Shown: positions 25,604 to 38,451 of the stretch, piece by piece
Numbering within the stretch: position 1 is the first letter of the stretch
Layout of the letters: each line of letters starts with the position of its first letter
DNA from: Neodiprion pinetum
Taxonomy: Eukaryota > Arthropoda > Insecta > Hymenoptera > Diprionidae
DNA length: 64,000 bases
Direction of reading: 5' to 3'
Assembly: GCF_021155775.2 (NCBI RefSeq)
Contig: NC_060235.2
Coordinates: forward strand, 33,706,607-33,770,606
The notes under the pieces: model-generated
Database searches by the model: none
What the model saw: only the letters and a program-made list of their open reading frames with translations
What the model was told of the DNA's origin: nothing
Made by a program: the position numbers and the translations under genes

Positions 25604-26056
25604 TCTAAAACGCGTCTGCCTCGCATAATTCAACCTGACAGACGCTGCCTGGCTGCAGGCTTAATAATACGAGAAAGTCGGGGGGGCAGGAAACGAATCC
25701 CATTTTTCCCTGCAACAGCTCTTTCTGCATGCATACTACAATCGCACAGCCTGCGTGTGTATTCTCTCTAATCGTAGTAGTATCTTGTGTGTCTCTTTTC
25801 AGGGACAGATCGGGGCCACGTATATTTTTTACGTCGATTTCATCGAAACTTGAAAAATAATTTGGAAAAAACGAGATGGTGGAAAAGAAATAAAATTGTG
25901 TAGGAAACAAAACTCACATTTACAAGTGTTACAACCGAGAAAATGAACTTTTTTGTTTTTAACGAGGTGAAATTGTATTTTCGCATTTTTATCACTATGT
26001 GGCTTACGTAGTTTTCTGATCTTTAAGCTCCGGATTTAAAGTTCTCCTATCATATT

Positions 26057-26080
26057 GTATATATATATATATATATATAT
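26057..26080 (+). repeat. (TA)n microsatellite
   Basis: Eleven TA units followed by a T run. Confidence 0.9.
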
Positions 26081-27620
26081 TTTTTTTAACCAAGAATGTA
26101 CGCCCGGACGACGAAAGTTAAGTGATAACGATGTATTTATAAATATATATGGGTATATCTAAAATGAATCACGCGGTGGAATTCGTCGTGTTTCTGTAAT
26201 ACATACATTTTTAACATTCTAATTTTAATCACATCATTAGCAGAAAACCGTAAATATAAACGTGGAACCTGAAGCGAGAAACTGAATAGCATTAACGATC
26301 TGATAAGAATTTATTTTTACAAAGGGTCGAAAAAGAGGCAGCAAATATTCGTGCATATTACTGAAGTCTCTGCAGTGTTTTACGGGTACGCGTTGTAGTT
26401 TATCTTGAAAAAAACTCCACAGTGGAATTGGATCGGAGACTTTTTTTTTTTTTTCTGCCCTTTATTTCTCTATAGGTTCGTTTGCGCGGAACCCGATAAC
26501 GAGCAGCAAAAGAATGGTTGAAAATATGGAGGATGTAACATCGCGATAAACGAGCTAACCACACACTTACGATATTCTTTTGTTTCAATATTACCGCAAT
26601 ATTCTCGTCAACGAAACATGTATTAAAAACCTTTTTGTAACACCTGCGTGGGAAATTCAACTTTGCGCACCGAAAAGTATGCGCGAAGCGCCCGATTTTC
26701 ATACACTTTAATTACGATACAGTTTTCAGAGCTAAACTAGCACCATCGGACACGATGAGTCGTGACTACGATCCCGTCCACTGTGTTGCAGCAACGTGTC
26801 TACTTTTAGATTAGACTACCACGGTTTCAATTTTCTCGAGTCGAACTTCCCATTACATGTGTTATAAAAAATAGTGTACGTTACGCGTGCGCAAAGTGTG
26901 TGATTCTTGCACTTGTATCGTAATATACCTATTCTCGCTCGCTCGTTAGGTCGAACCGCAATAACATGTATATTTTATGTACGACACAGATTACAGTTAT
27001 TGGTAGTTACAGTCGTCCTCGGATAACTTTATAATTAAATCAATTAACATATTGTTTCATTCCATATTCAACGTGTAATTTTTCTGCATGAAACACGGGG
27101 GAAATTTCGAATTTAAATTCGCAATTGTATTGTTAGATTGACGTCGAATAACCGTTATATCGTCACACATGCACAGAGATGTCTGCAATGTGAATACGTT
27201 TTGAGAAAAATGAACAAAGCTTCACGTTAATTTTACATATGTATAGTTACGCTTTTGAAATTCTATCTCGATGAAAATGAAAAAAAAAAAAAAAAAAATT
27301 TTGACGACGTTTACAGCTTACGATTAACAGAAATTGAGCGAAGAACAGCGCGATGTACAATTGTTACGGCTTGCGTCGTATATCCACCAAGTTCAATCGC
27401 ATTTCTAAAAACACTTGTTCCGACTACAACATTATTTTATTTCGTAATTATTCCTGCGGTGTGGATTAGGCGAAAAACCGCAACCACGGATTGCCTTTCC
27501 CCCGTTCTTCGTTTAATATAAAGCCTATTATTCCTTGGAACAGTAATTTCACCATCTAACAGTTTATGAAGTCATCGAGTATATCTGCCTATAATTAAAC
27601 CTCGTGCAATTTTTTTATGT

Positions 27621-28111
27621 GTACATTAGACAGTATCAAAAAAATCGACGATTTTCTTTTTTCGAAATTCCAAACGACGATCAAAAGTGCTGTCCAAGTT
27701 TCAGCTCTTTATATTAATATTTAGAGATGCCTCATCGCGATTTTCTATTTCCTATTCAAATAACCTGGGAAATTTTTTTTTTAAGTTTGGAATTTTATAA
27801 CTCATCAACGCATTATTGTACTGATAAGACCAGGATTCATTTTTTTAGAGAACGAAACGCTCTGCGAAAAGGCTCTCTTATAATATAATGATAAATCTAC
27901 TCTTTCAAATGTTACTTACGGCCCGTGTTGGCCTTTGACTTTAAATATTTAAATGGGAAATAGAAAATCGCGACGAGGCATCTCTGAATATTAATATTAA
28001 GAGCTGAAACTTGGACAGCATCTTTTTATCGTCATTTGAAACAATATTTTCGACTAGAATTTTGAAATAAATAGTCGTTTGTTTTTTTATTTTTCATACA
28101 GTCTAATGTAC
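27621..28111. mobile_element. 491-bp foldback MITE with GTACATTAGAC ends
   Basis: Ends GTACATTAGACAGTAT and the inverted counterpart at 28101-28111. Inner arms are clearly inverted: GCTGTCCAAGTTTCAGCTCT, TATTAATATT(T/C)AGAGATGCCT, GCGATTTTCTATTTCC. The two arms differ by a short insertion near the ends. TA next to the end could be the target duplication. Noncoding. Confidence 0.8.
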
Positions 28112-29587
28112 ATACATGTGTATGTATACCTATGACGTGACACCAGGTTGTAAATTTTTCCCCATGTTAGAAACTCGATCAGGCCTTTCCCTCGAGTTTG
28201 ATCAGGACACCGCAGTAAACCCGCAACAGCCACCGAATGGCAGATGATAAAATATCGACCCTCACGTTAAGCGTATCCATCAACCTTGATCCCCATTGAG
28301 ATGTCAGCTTGCCAGAACTCTCGCCTTCGTCCGTGGACTACAGTATCTTCCAATACGAGCGATATATATCCTCGCGGAATTATTTTCTTCCCCCCCCCCC
28401 CCTTTTTTTTCTTCTTTTTCCGTAGATTTTACGAAAACGACCGTGATACAGCGAGATGCGTAAATAAAATAAGATATGCCAAGATTTTCAACGTTTGAAG
28501 TTTTTTAATTTGATGCGTCAAGTTCTTCGAACGACATTTATTATACATTTAGGATCGAAACTGCATGCACTCCACGATTCTTTCTCCCCGTAAAGTCTAG
28601 ACCGCGTAATGTATTCCTATTCGTTGGGCTGTTTTGTTCTTTCGTTCGGGCCAATTTTGTATTTTTTTTATTCTTCTTTCCCACCCCACGCTGAACTGCA
28701 GACCAAATATTCCAGTGACAATTCCGTGTTTCGATTGCGGCGCGAGTAGGTACATTAATTATTTCGGACTAGTCTTTATGCCCTATACAAACTACCTATA
28801 TGCATAGTTGCGCAAACTTGCAAAACTCCACCTTTGTATGTCGTTGGTTAAAAATAGCTTATGTAGACACGTAGGTATACAGATACTTTATAACGCAGAG
28901 TGTCAAAGTTTACTCGATTTTTATATTCTTCTCGGACGGTAGGTAGAAGGTGCCTGCCTCATTCCCCATGTAGCCTCACCATCTGTCCCCGTGTTGTAAA
29001 ACCGTCGTGATACAACACACGAGGAAGTAAAGTAATTCTTTCGTATTCCCCGGAGAATATGTTACCGAAGATTGTTTGTATGTATTAAGGTGTACACAGT
29101 GATACGGTGGAAAAACTTTGGTACTCCTAAACAATTCCAATTTTTTTCGTTGAAATAAAATTTTCTCATTTCTTTCATTGCATGGAAGAACGCGGTGCGC
29201 TCGCCTTGAATAATATTACGACAAAAATACTTTATCATTGTTTGTTTTTTTGTTGGTTTTTTTTTTTTCTTTATCTCGGTAATCAATATTTATATCGTAA
29301 GACAAATTTTTATCGGTCGTATAATTTATCGACGAATGTTCCCATCCCGCGTTCGCAATTTTTCATATTACAAACTGAATGTGGAAAAATTTTTAGTACA
29401 GCTTTCAACGAAAATATACCGTAGTCAATGTTTGTACTGTTTCTGGTTATTTCGAATCTCTCGAAGATTGCGCGATCGGATTTAAGATGAGAATTGGTCG
29501 ACGCTGTTCAGGGATACGAAATATCGAAGAAGTTGCTCGGTTGTGATACGATAAATATTGAAGAAGCCTCAATATACGCCATCGCAT

Positions 29588-29590
<3 letters not shown>

Positions 29591-29636
<46 letters not shown>

Positions 29637-29640
29637 ATAT
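29591..29640 (+). repeat. Long (TA)n microsatellite
   Basis: About 20 uninterrupted TA units, then TGTGTA. Confidence 0.95.
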
Positions 29641-30127
29641 ACCTGCAGTACAGCGTTCGATAGAAAACAGCTCATCTATATGCGAACTCAACCTCTAACT
29701 GCCGGTCGGTTGCTGCCAGAGAACCGAGTATGTACGTACTTTATTCTAAACTCTATAACCGGGCTTCTTTCTCTCTCGTAAATTTATTCGCCTAAGGGAG
29801 CCTGAAATTCGTCGGGGGTTGGAAGGAAAGAAAGAAACCAACAGAATTCACTGGTCTCTTGTATTTCGCTGAAAATTCACCTATTACGTACACGCATGCC
29901 ATACGTTGCGAGGACTTTGAGACGCGTTTTAGGAATAGCGAAACTCGTTGGTAATAAATTCGTTATTCCTAGTTTAATATATAAAAAAAAACAAAAAAGA
30001 AATAATTTATGTACGTGTACGTAAACAAGAAGTATGCGAATAGCTGAAATTTCCTTTTCCATCTCTCGGGAACGGTGAACTCGATGTTTTCCAGGGCTGC
30101 AACGTAACCCAAAACCAGAATCGAGTT

Positions 30128-30196
30128 CTTCCTTCTTTCGTACTTTCTTCCTTCGTTCCTTCCTTCCTTCCTTCCTTATTTGCTTCCTTCCTTCTG
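30128..30196 (+). repeat. (TTCC)n-rich tract
   Basis: CTTCCTTC-type units. On the minus strand they read as GGAA runs giving a Lys/Glu/Gly-rich artefact frame. Confidence 0.9.
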
Positions 30197-31507
30197 GTTT
30201 CTCTTCGTCCTCGACGACGCGTCCCGGGTGTCAATGGATTATGGCCGCCACGTTGCAGTTCCCGGTTCCCAATTTTATGGCCCGGAGCCAAGATGTTGCC
30301 CAACATTTTCGGGACGCCGGTTAAGCCACGGCCGCACTTCAGCTCCGTATCCGAAACGTACGGAACTCGAATCGTACGTCATATATTTCTACTGACACGC
30401 GCATATAAGCTTCTCGAGAGTTTAGGATCAGCCGGTATTAAACCCGTCGAAACCCACGAGCCTTATTTTCCTCTTTCCTCTTCTCACAAACCGTTTTCAA
30501 AAATTATTATCGATAAATGTAATCGTTCTTGCAAGACTTGTTTATCTGCGAAATTAATTTACGCGAACGTTAACGCGGCTAATTGGATCGAAATACGACT
30601 CGAATGTATTCCTGAAAAAATTCACTCCGTCAACTGCCACGATGTTGTAATAATAATACGTCTGCGAATCAGTTGAACCCCGCCGCGCGGGAACAATTAG
30701 GAAAACATTGCGTGACAATTTAGATAGCGAACTGCAAAAGGTTGTGGGTGTATTTTTTATTTATTTTTTTTCACCCACCTTTCTCTCTTATTCTATATTG
30801 GTTTATTTTTTTTCTTCGCCTCTCTTTCTCGCCGTTTATCAGGGATAACCGTCAAACCTGCGTGATTGATGGTTTCGTGAAGCGATGCATTAGACGGAGG
30901 CCCCGGTGTGTGTTTGGGCTCGTGGTTATTGCGTTCTTTCATTAGATTACTCAATTATTTATACATACGCACACGTACACACGTATGTAGGCATACGACG
31001 TACCGGCTCTTCAATAACTTACGGCTGTCCGTTATTAATTATCAACAAGCTTGCAACTATGTGAAAATAAATTGCGATCCGGAAGTGCGTACGACTCGTT
31101 GTGTCGTGCATGGAACTTCAAAGAAATCGATATGCCGCGGCAAACGTAGAATGACATTCATTATGAGAAAATAATGACGTATACGACCCGTTCGAATCAA
31201 TTGTGTATAATATATACGTATAACGTACCAAGGATACGTCGCGGTATTCCTCGAATATGTGTGAAAATTTTCGCAATACCCTAAATACGTCGCGAATAAT
31301 GTACAGTAGGTTGTCTCTGACGTCAGGGCTTAAGGGCACTCGAGACGCCCCCCTTCACGGTTATTCCACGATGAAAATCGGAACAGGAAGTCCTCCGGGA
31401 TAAAGTGGCTTAGCTAAGAAAGCGTTTTCGATTACCTACCTCGGATCTCGAGTTCATCCTCTGCATCTTCACGAACGTGACGTATATAAAAGGAAATCCG
31501 GACAGAG

Positions 31508-31508
<1 letters not shown>

Positions 31509-31547
<39 letters not shown>
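31509..31547 (+). repeat. (GA)n microsatellite
   Basis: About 15 GA units, then AAGAGAGAAA. Confidence 0.9.
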
Positions 31548-31548
<1 letters not shown>

Positions 31549-32382
31549 TGAAATATTGTTTTCTTGCCTCTTCAGCTCTGCAGCGCAGGCTTTCAGAGAC
31601 GAAGAGAAATTCGAAAGACATCATCTGAAACTAAGTAAAAAATTTCATCTCTTCTCAAGTTTCAGAATGGATTTTCAAAAACGCTGTCAACTTTGATATG
31701 AATCTCACGCAAATCTTGAATCACGATCCGTACGACGATGTGGGTGTATAAATTTGTTCCCGTCACACTGCAGAGAACGCGAGACGCGGCCGGAATTTTA
31801 TGCCCTAGTAAGAAGCGTTTCTCTTCAATCGATCCACACGTTTTTTTCATTTATTAATAAAAACTTGAGCCGTTTGTCACGAAGTGTGTATTTCAAACGC
31901 CCGTCACGATCTGCGATCAATCATATCATTGCTTTCCAAACTTTACGCACACGGCGGCTTGTGTTTCTGCAAACACACAAGCGGTTCGCCCTTCTGTCGA
32001 AGTACGCCCTATTTATTAGACGTGATGCGAAGAATGGAAAGAGATATCACACGTAAAGTGCTGAAAAATTCTAAACTCATCGAGGGGTCATCAGAGGTTG
32101 ACAAATATTTGATTATTTACTTCGAATGTTATCGCAGCGTTGACAAACATTAACCAGCTTGTATAACAAATTGTCCGACAATAGTCAATATTTGGCTGGG
32201 ATATTATTATCGAGCAGACGTATTGTACATGCATGTACATATGTATACGGCTGTGTAAAACTGTGATGTACAGCTGACAAACGATATCAACGAATTATCT
32301 CCAGTCATGTGTAATAAATATATATTAATGTAAACCGAGCATGATCAATTACAATCTCTTCGACTCCTTCAACATTTTACAA

Positions 32383-32423
<41 letters not shown>
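32383..32423 (+). repeat. (ATT)n microsatellite
   Basis: About 13 ATT units. Confidence 0.95.
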
Positions 32424-32425
<2 letters not shown>

Positions 32426-33149
32426 TTCTTTTTTTCGTTATTTGCTGTCACTTCAACACGGTTGCTTTATACTTATTTCACTGATGCATCTGAGAGATGA
32501 GCATAAATTGCACAGATATAATTCAATTCTGCTTTCCACTCGATGAATGATCTTTCAGTTTCATTGTCAGTTTTATTACTTTGCCGGCCAATCACGCGCA
32601 TAATGATTTTTTTTTTTTTTTCGTTGAACACTTGTATCTTGCAAGATTTTTTTCGTGCATATTAAAAACTTGGTAGAATGAATCAATTGAATGGACAAAG
32701 TGTTCGGGTTTTTTAATTTTTGTTTTTTTTTTATCCGAGACTGGCGTACAGAGTTTCAGTCCGATCCTTTAACAATACGATCGTATTTTTTTTTTTTTTT
32801 TAAACATCCATTGATTTTGAAATTTTTCGTCTGCTTCAGACACGAGGAGCAAGCAGCCAGCTTTTCGAGAACCGCATCTGCGACCATCAAAAATCGAGGT
32901 AAGTTGAAGATTACGGCTGTGCATCTACTACAGCGAATCATAGGCGATAAAAAATCATGACCGCATACTTGTTATATCATAGTTTTAAGCTGGCTAACGC
33001 TGAAAGTGTCTAACAAAATTTTAACAAAAAATCTCATTCGCACCATATCAACGTGTAAATCGGCGCCGCTTAATTTTGCCAAGCAAAACCTGTTTGCTGC
33101 CAACTATGTGCATCTATATATATTCTTTATAAGCTTGTATCAGTGTATA

Positions 33150-33194
33150 CCTCTCTCTCTCTCTTTTTCTTTCTTTCTTTCTTTCTCTCCTTCT
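33150..33194 (+). repeat. (TC)n/(TTTC)n microsatellite
   Basis: CTCTCT followed by TTTC units. Confidence 0.9.
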
Positions 33195-33298
33195 CGACCC
33201 GCATCCCTTCTTTAAAATCCACGATGCGCCGAGCACCTTCATATATCTTACTACTGTACGATCGTATAGTAAGGCGACGTAACCAGTATAATAAACGC

Positions 33299-33324
33299 AA
33301 ACACACACACACACACACACACAC
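33299..33324 (+). repeat. (AC)n microsatellite
   Basis: Thirteen AC units. Confidence 0.95.
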
Positions 33325-33731
33325 CCGCCGATTTACATATGCTTGTCTGACTTTTACATTAGTCGCTTTATCGCAACAAATATTATATTTCGCACAATCA
33401 ACTACATGCGAAATAATTATTGCACTCTCAACTCGTATCTTGAGATTATAAAATACAGAAGCATTAAAATTACAGGTATCTAATTGCATGTAAGAATAGG
33501 AAAAAAAAAAAATAATTGGAACAGTTCATCATTCTTTACGTGAAATCAGTCTCCCTGTTTTGCGACGCCAGCATAAAATTTTTACCGGTACGTCGTTCGT
33601 TCCTAAATATATAATTTATGCACTGACGGTAGAAGAGATTTGTCAAATGGGTTATGTAACAGTTAAAAAAGAAAAAAAAATAAAGTCATCGGCTAACGGC
33701 TCGTGACTGGCTTTTATGGCGACAGCGTGTA

Positions 33732-34403
33732 TTGTATAATAATGCGTGCAATATGGATATCGAGTTCAAAAAACTCGGGACGGAGAGATCGAGACGCAGG
33801 GTAAGGAATCGTCCCTTCCGCGACCTCGTTTACTCTCGTTTGCTCTCATTTTTTCCCTCCCAGCGAGTAGCTGTGTGTGTGTATAGTGCGTGCACAGGTT
33901 ACGTCACGAGGCGATGCGAATCGATCCTCGCATCTTTCGTATGGCGCTTGAGTATCTGCCCTTTCGACCCTTCGCTAATCTCCAGGGGACTTTTGGTCTC
34001 GGGTCACAGTTTAGGGTCGACAATTAAACGTGTGCGGTGTCGCCGCGTGGGTTTTGTGCGCTCGGTCCGTCATGGGCTTGATTTCCTTAATATAAGATTG
34101 AAAACGAACGTCGGCGGTCGGCCAGAGAGCGTCGAGCTCGTTGTTATAAACTCAACGATTGCGAAGCGCGAAGACTCGGTTCGAGACGACGACACCGTTT
34201 CAATGAAAAAATACCATGCATGTACGAATGTGGAGAGGGGCGATTATCAAAATCTTAAAGAATCGCGGATTTTGCCATATTTGTTTGTTTCTTTCTTCTC
34301 GCTCTTGTTGCCTAATTTCGACATCGCGTGTCCTCGACCGATTTTTCTTCCTACTTTTCGTTTTTATTTTAGCTCACAAAGAGACAAAGGTAAAGAAAAT
34401 TAA
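33732..34403 (+). CDS. Unassigned open frame, 223 residues
   Basis: The longest frame outside the transposase-like gene. It is Arg- and Ser-rich, with no domain, signal peptide or repeat that I can identify. The final third (FVSFFSLLLPNF ... FFLPTFRFYFSSQRDKGKEN) comes from T-rich DNA. The 5' two thirds lie in a CpG-richer block (33780-34200). The block may be a promoter, a conserved noncoding stretch or an exon; by length alone the frame could arise by chance in a window this size. Confidence 0.15.
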   Translation: MYNNACNMDIEFKKLGTERSRRRVRNRPFRDLVYSRLLSFFPSQRVAVCVYSACTGYVTRRCESILASFVWRLSICPFDPSLISRGLLVSGHSLGSTIKRVRCRRVGFVRSVRHGLDFLNIRLKTNVGGRPESVELVVINSTIAKREDSVRDDDTVSMKKYHACTNVERGDYQNLKESRILPYLFVSFFSLLLPNFDIACPRPIFLPTFRFYFSSQRDKGKEN

Positions 34404-35081
34404 CGAAATCGTCGTTTCGTGAATCTTATGCAGATTTTATGAAAATTAACACTTTGATACATCGCATGGGTTATACTTGACAGTGAAATTTATGTCACCG
34501 TAGGTGTAGAGTAAACTTTTGAACTACGTAACAAATTCACCATTGAACGAATATATTGAAAAACTAAAAAAAAGAAAAAAAAAAAAAAAGTTCGCAGGCA
34601 TTGACTGTGTCGCTATGTACGTTTATCCCAATCGTATTTAAAAAACAAACACTTGAATTCCCACGAATTCAATTTCAAAAAAATTTTTCTTCATATAATC
34701 AACAGAAATTTATCTTGACACATTTTTTACACGAAATAGGTGTACAGATACCTATTTATGTACGTGTAATACACGGCATACTCAAATTTACTCATATTTA
34801 CAGTATACTGTCCTGTAACGCGACTACCTCCAAACGTATGTACATGCGTAATACGTTATATACCTGTACGTATATTTATACATACACATGTATGTAATAC
34901 AAAGTTTTGTGGGTGGAAAGTTGGCTCCGTGTATGTTTTGTTCGTCGTCGATTCATCGTCAATAAGACAGAGATGTAGTATGATCTATGGAAGAAGAGAA
35001 ATAGGAGGGAAACGTTAATGTAATACAGATGCAAGGGAGCTTTCATAGAATTGAAAGTGTGTCGCGACGACGGTGTAACGA

Positions 35082-35190
35082 CCCACACGGCACGAAATAT
35101 GTCAGAAATATTTCCGAAATGTTACAACATTTCAGATTCATTACATAATTTCAGGAATATTTCTGAAATGTTTCTGAAATATGTCAATTG
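35082..35190 (+). repeat. Left end and diverged lead-in of the 6.1-kb element
   Basis: Starts with CCCACACGGCAC and continues with degenerate ATTTC(A/T)GAAAT motifs not yet in the regular 50-bp phase. It matches the reverse complement of 41150-41212 in style and partly in sequence. Confidence 0.6.
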
Positions 35191-35740
35191 CAATATAACA
35201 TTCCCAATATTTCGGAAACCTTTCAGAAATATTTCAAATGCAATATAACATCACTGGTACCTTCGAAACGTTTCAGAAATATTTCAAATGCAATATAACA
35301 TTTTCGATATTATAAATATATTTCAGAAATATTTCAAATGTAATATAACATTTTCGATATCATAAATATATTTCAGAAATATTTCAAATGCAATATAACA
35401 TCACTGGTACCTTTAAAACGTTTCAGAAATATTTCAAATGCAATATAACATTTTCGATATTACAAATATATTTCAGAAATATTTCACATGCAATATAACA
35501 TTCTCGATATTATAAATACATTTCAGAAATATTCCAAGCGCAATATAACATCACCGGTACTTTCGAAACGTTTCAGAAATATTTCAAATGCAATATAACA
35601 TCACTGGTACCTTCGAAACGTTTCAGAAATATTTTAAATGCAATATAACATTTTTGATATTATAAATATATTTCAGAAATATTTCAAGCGCAATATAACA
35701 TCACCCGAACTTTCGAAACGTTTCAGTAATATTTCCGTTT
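35191..35740 (+). repeat. Eleven-unit 50-bp tandem array with two alternating unit types
   Basis: Units begin at 35191, 35241, 35291 and so on to 35691, all exactly 50 bp with no insertions or deletions. The shared part is CAATATAACA at the start and TTTCAGAAATATTTCAAATG at the end. The middle 20 bases come in two forms: A (TCACTGGTACCTTCGAAACG) and B (TTTTCGATATTATAAATATA). Order: a diverged first unit, then A B B A B B A A B A. The array sits just inside the left end of the 6.1-kb element and may be a subterminal transposase-binding array. Confidence 0.9.
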
Positions 35741-35983
35741 ATGTGTGTATACATAAGTATTTTTCATAAAATTTGTCATTTTTCAAATTTTCCATAATGG
35801 ACACGTGCATAAAGTTTTTCAATATTTATACCTTTCATAAAGTTATGGATCTTTAATGATTATGCATACTGAGCTACGTCCAGTCAAGAAGACCGAAGTG
35901 AAGATTTTTTGACGGAATACGAATTGGGCGTCATAATTCTCATTTGTCTTGTTGAATCTACCAATTTTCTCGAACAATATCTC

Positions 35984-36210
35984 TTAAGGGACAACACCAC
36001 TGTGACGGCTTCAAAAAATCGATTTTTTGAAAACCATCTCGAAAAATCTAGAATACATTTAAGAATAGAATGCCGTTGGTCCCAGGTCGAAAAAATAATT
36101 ATTTTGGGAGATATAGGAGATATGGGAGATGCCAAAGGGACTCGTGAGAACGGGTCCGAAAGTGTGGTCCACACCGAATGCGTGTTTACTTTAAAACCAG
36201 TATAACATTG
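35984..36210 (+). repeat. Possible fragment of a TTAA-flanked repeat inside the 6.1-kb element
   Basis: TTAAGGGACAACACCACTGT starts a segment continuing with AAAAAATCGATTTTTTGAAAA. The style resembles insect repeat ends beginning GGGACA next to TTAA. No partner end is visible, so it may be a truncated older insertion or part of the element itself. Confidence 0.25.
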
Positions 36211-36554
36211 ACCAGATACTTCCAAATTCCAATGTTTAGAATATTCAAGTATTGGACGTGGTGGTTTCGAACGCCTTAAACGGATACATATAAATATTCG
36301 TTATTTACGTCTGAACTATATAAGAATAAACAAGCAGTGTTTATATTTTAACTAAACAATTCATCAACAATTAACATTCCTTTTTGATTCCTGGGTGACC
36401 GGTTTACACTAATTGTAATATTATAATATTTATTCACATTCTTATTCTACGTATATGTTTATTAAAATTACCGTCGTACTTATATTAATTCAAATTAACG
36501 CGCCTTATTTATTCGCGTTTTATCCGCGAGTAAGCGCTGAAAAACCCTAAAAAT

Positions 36555-36760
36555 ATGGCATCACGTCGCATACTCGAGCGCGAGTGTCGAGCGTCGCGCG
36601 CCAATTTTTCGCGCATCACCGTCGCGCAGCGTCGTGCACTCTTCCATCCTTCATTCTCGAGCTTTCTTGTTCTTTCGCACCGCGTTTCACAGGTCGTTAG
36701 ATACCACGGATCTCTTGAGAAAATTACAGAAACCCACGTGGCAAGAAAAGTGGATATTTG
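36555..36760 (+). pseudogene. Possible first exon and CpG-rich promoter region of the 6.1-kb element's gene
   Basis: A sudden GC- and CpG-rich stretch (GAGCGCGAGTGTCGAGCGTC, TTTTTCGCGCATCACCGTCG) inside AT-rich DNA. It contains an open frame starting MASRRILERECRAS and ends at a good splice donor, TTG|GTAAGT (GT at 36761). It could be a 5' untranslated exon, with the ATG incidental. There is no homology that I can name. The call rests on composition, the donor site and downstream exon-like segments on the same strand. Confidence 0.3.
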
Positions 36761-38054
36761 GTAAGTAAATGTTTAATTTCCAATAAAAGTGTAGAGGATT
36801 AGACCAAAAAATATCCTCAGCTACTTGGCATAATTACATATTTACGTGCATATTTGCTATGTACGCGGTTCTGCAGTTTGCTTGCTAAATCGGCTATCCT
36901 TGGCCGCCACGTGTTGAATGGTATGCAATTGAAATACCGGCTTATGTGTGAACAGAAAGTACTATACTGCTTATAATTTTTTGTCAAGCTGTGAATTAAA
37001 TAAAATAATTACGATCGTTGACTTCCCAACTATGAAACATCTATAATATTAAATCTTTTTATAGTTTACTCAACAAGGTTATTTCCTAACCGCAGTTGAC
37101 CTCTCACGAGTGAGTACTCGTTTGCTTTTCCACAGAATTGAAAAAATCATGCTACGTATTTGAAGGATAACTTTTTGTCAGAATAACTTTTCCTTTGGAG
37201 AATCATTGTGATCTGGATGAACTAAGAGTGTTTGACCAAATATTTAGAAAAAGTCAGAAATAGTGGAAATTGTGTGTGGAAATTTCTGGTTTTTTTCTCA
37301 TATTTTTTGGTTAACAGATCTTCGTTTATCCAAATCAGAATGATTCACCAAAGAAAAATTCGTCCTGATAATTATCCTTCAAATTGCATAATGATTTTCC
37401 CCCTTGATGGAAAATCACACGATACGGCATAATTGCCTTATGCAGTATTAAATTATGCATATTCCGATATTCGTATAGTGTCGCGATTTATTAATAAAGG
37501 CTAATTTTAATTTATACTAAATTGTTGATCAATTGAAACTTGAAGATACGCCGACCGTTATCAAACTTCGGTTTACTTTTCACTAGTTAATTACTGATTG
37601 AGGCCTGTATATTCAAAACTGTACGTTTTTAACATTTTAACTATAATTATTATAGGATATTATTATGCATTATAATTATTTTTCACGCTATACATATAGA
37701 CGGGCCCTAATGAAACACTTAGTGTATCTCGCTGGCCCAAATAGAACAAGGCTATTTCATAAAAAGCTGTATAAGGCATGTACAGAGCTCTGTATATACG
37801 TCCTATGTCAGCTTCAGTTTTATGCACATTCCTATCATTGTTGATTATAAAATAGCAGAATATACTCTCACAAAACATTCTGCTTATACGTTATTTCAAT
37901 CTGGCGTATACCACCTTGAGCCTCGTGTAATCTAGCTTTAGTTAGAAAGATATCAGGCTAGGTGGAGACCGCCGATCAGTAATTACATGTTATTTGCTTT
38001 GAATCACACTCACGTATTTACAACTAAATCTTGAAACATCTGTAATAATTGCAG

Positions 38055-38113
38055 GAAAAGGTTGAGCAGCTGACAGTCAACTGTGTATTCGAAATATACA
38101 ACATACGTTTTAG
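38055..38113 (+). pseudogene. Possible internal exon of the 6.1-kb element's gene
   Basis: A 59-bp segment bounded by ATTGCAG on the left and TAG|GTAAGAC on the right, both good splice sites. No function can be read from so short a piece. It is called only because it lies between a possible first exon and a coding-looking third exon. Confidence 0.25.
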
Positions 38114-38451
38114 GTAAGACTATTATTAACCAATCATTTAGTTTATGTTTGATCAAATGATTGGGTAACCAGCTACCATTCGATTGGCAATCACACTAAT
38201 CTAATATCAATAGTGGCATGACGTCCATATTTTCAGTGTATATTTTATGTTAAACAACTTAACTTTGCAGTCAACTGTATAGTAGACCCTGACAAACATT
38301 AGTTCTCAGACTGTTTTCAGAATAAACTTTTATTTTCCTGCACATCAAATGAGAAATTATTGACTGACCTTTTGTTATTCAAAGTTTTATGTTTGCAACA
38401 TTGAATATTATACTTTATTATACTTGTATTATTTATGATATTTGATTTCAG

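Larger units (their letters stand above)
19542..27620. other. Stretch without a recognisable gene
   Basis: Contains GC- and CpG-richer blocks at about 20630-20990, 22900-23280 and 24420-24640, which may be regulatory or conserved noncoding DNA, plus the microsatellites listed. Several frames of 60-160 residues overlap on both strands; none is identifiable. Confidence 0.55.
28112..35081. other. Stretch without a recognisable gene
   Basis: GC-richer blocks at about 28150-28340, 30060-30400 and 33780-34200; otherwise AT-rich with microsatellites. Frames at 30293-30676 (127 residues) and 33732-34403 (223 residues) are unassigned. Confidence 0.55.

Noticed and set aside
30007..30306. Lys/Glu/Gly-rich minus-strand frame
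   Set aside because: Product of the TTCC repeat.
35909..36225. 98- and 113-residue frames on opposite strands
   Set aside because: They lie in repeat-like noncoding sequence of the 6.1-kb element with palindromic AAAAAATCGATTTTTT; no protein features.
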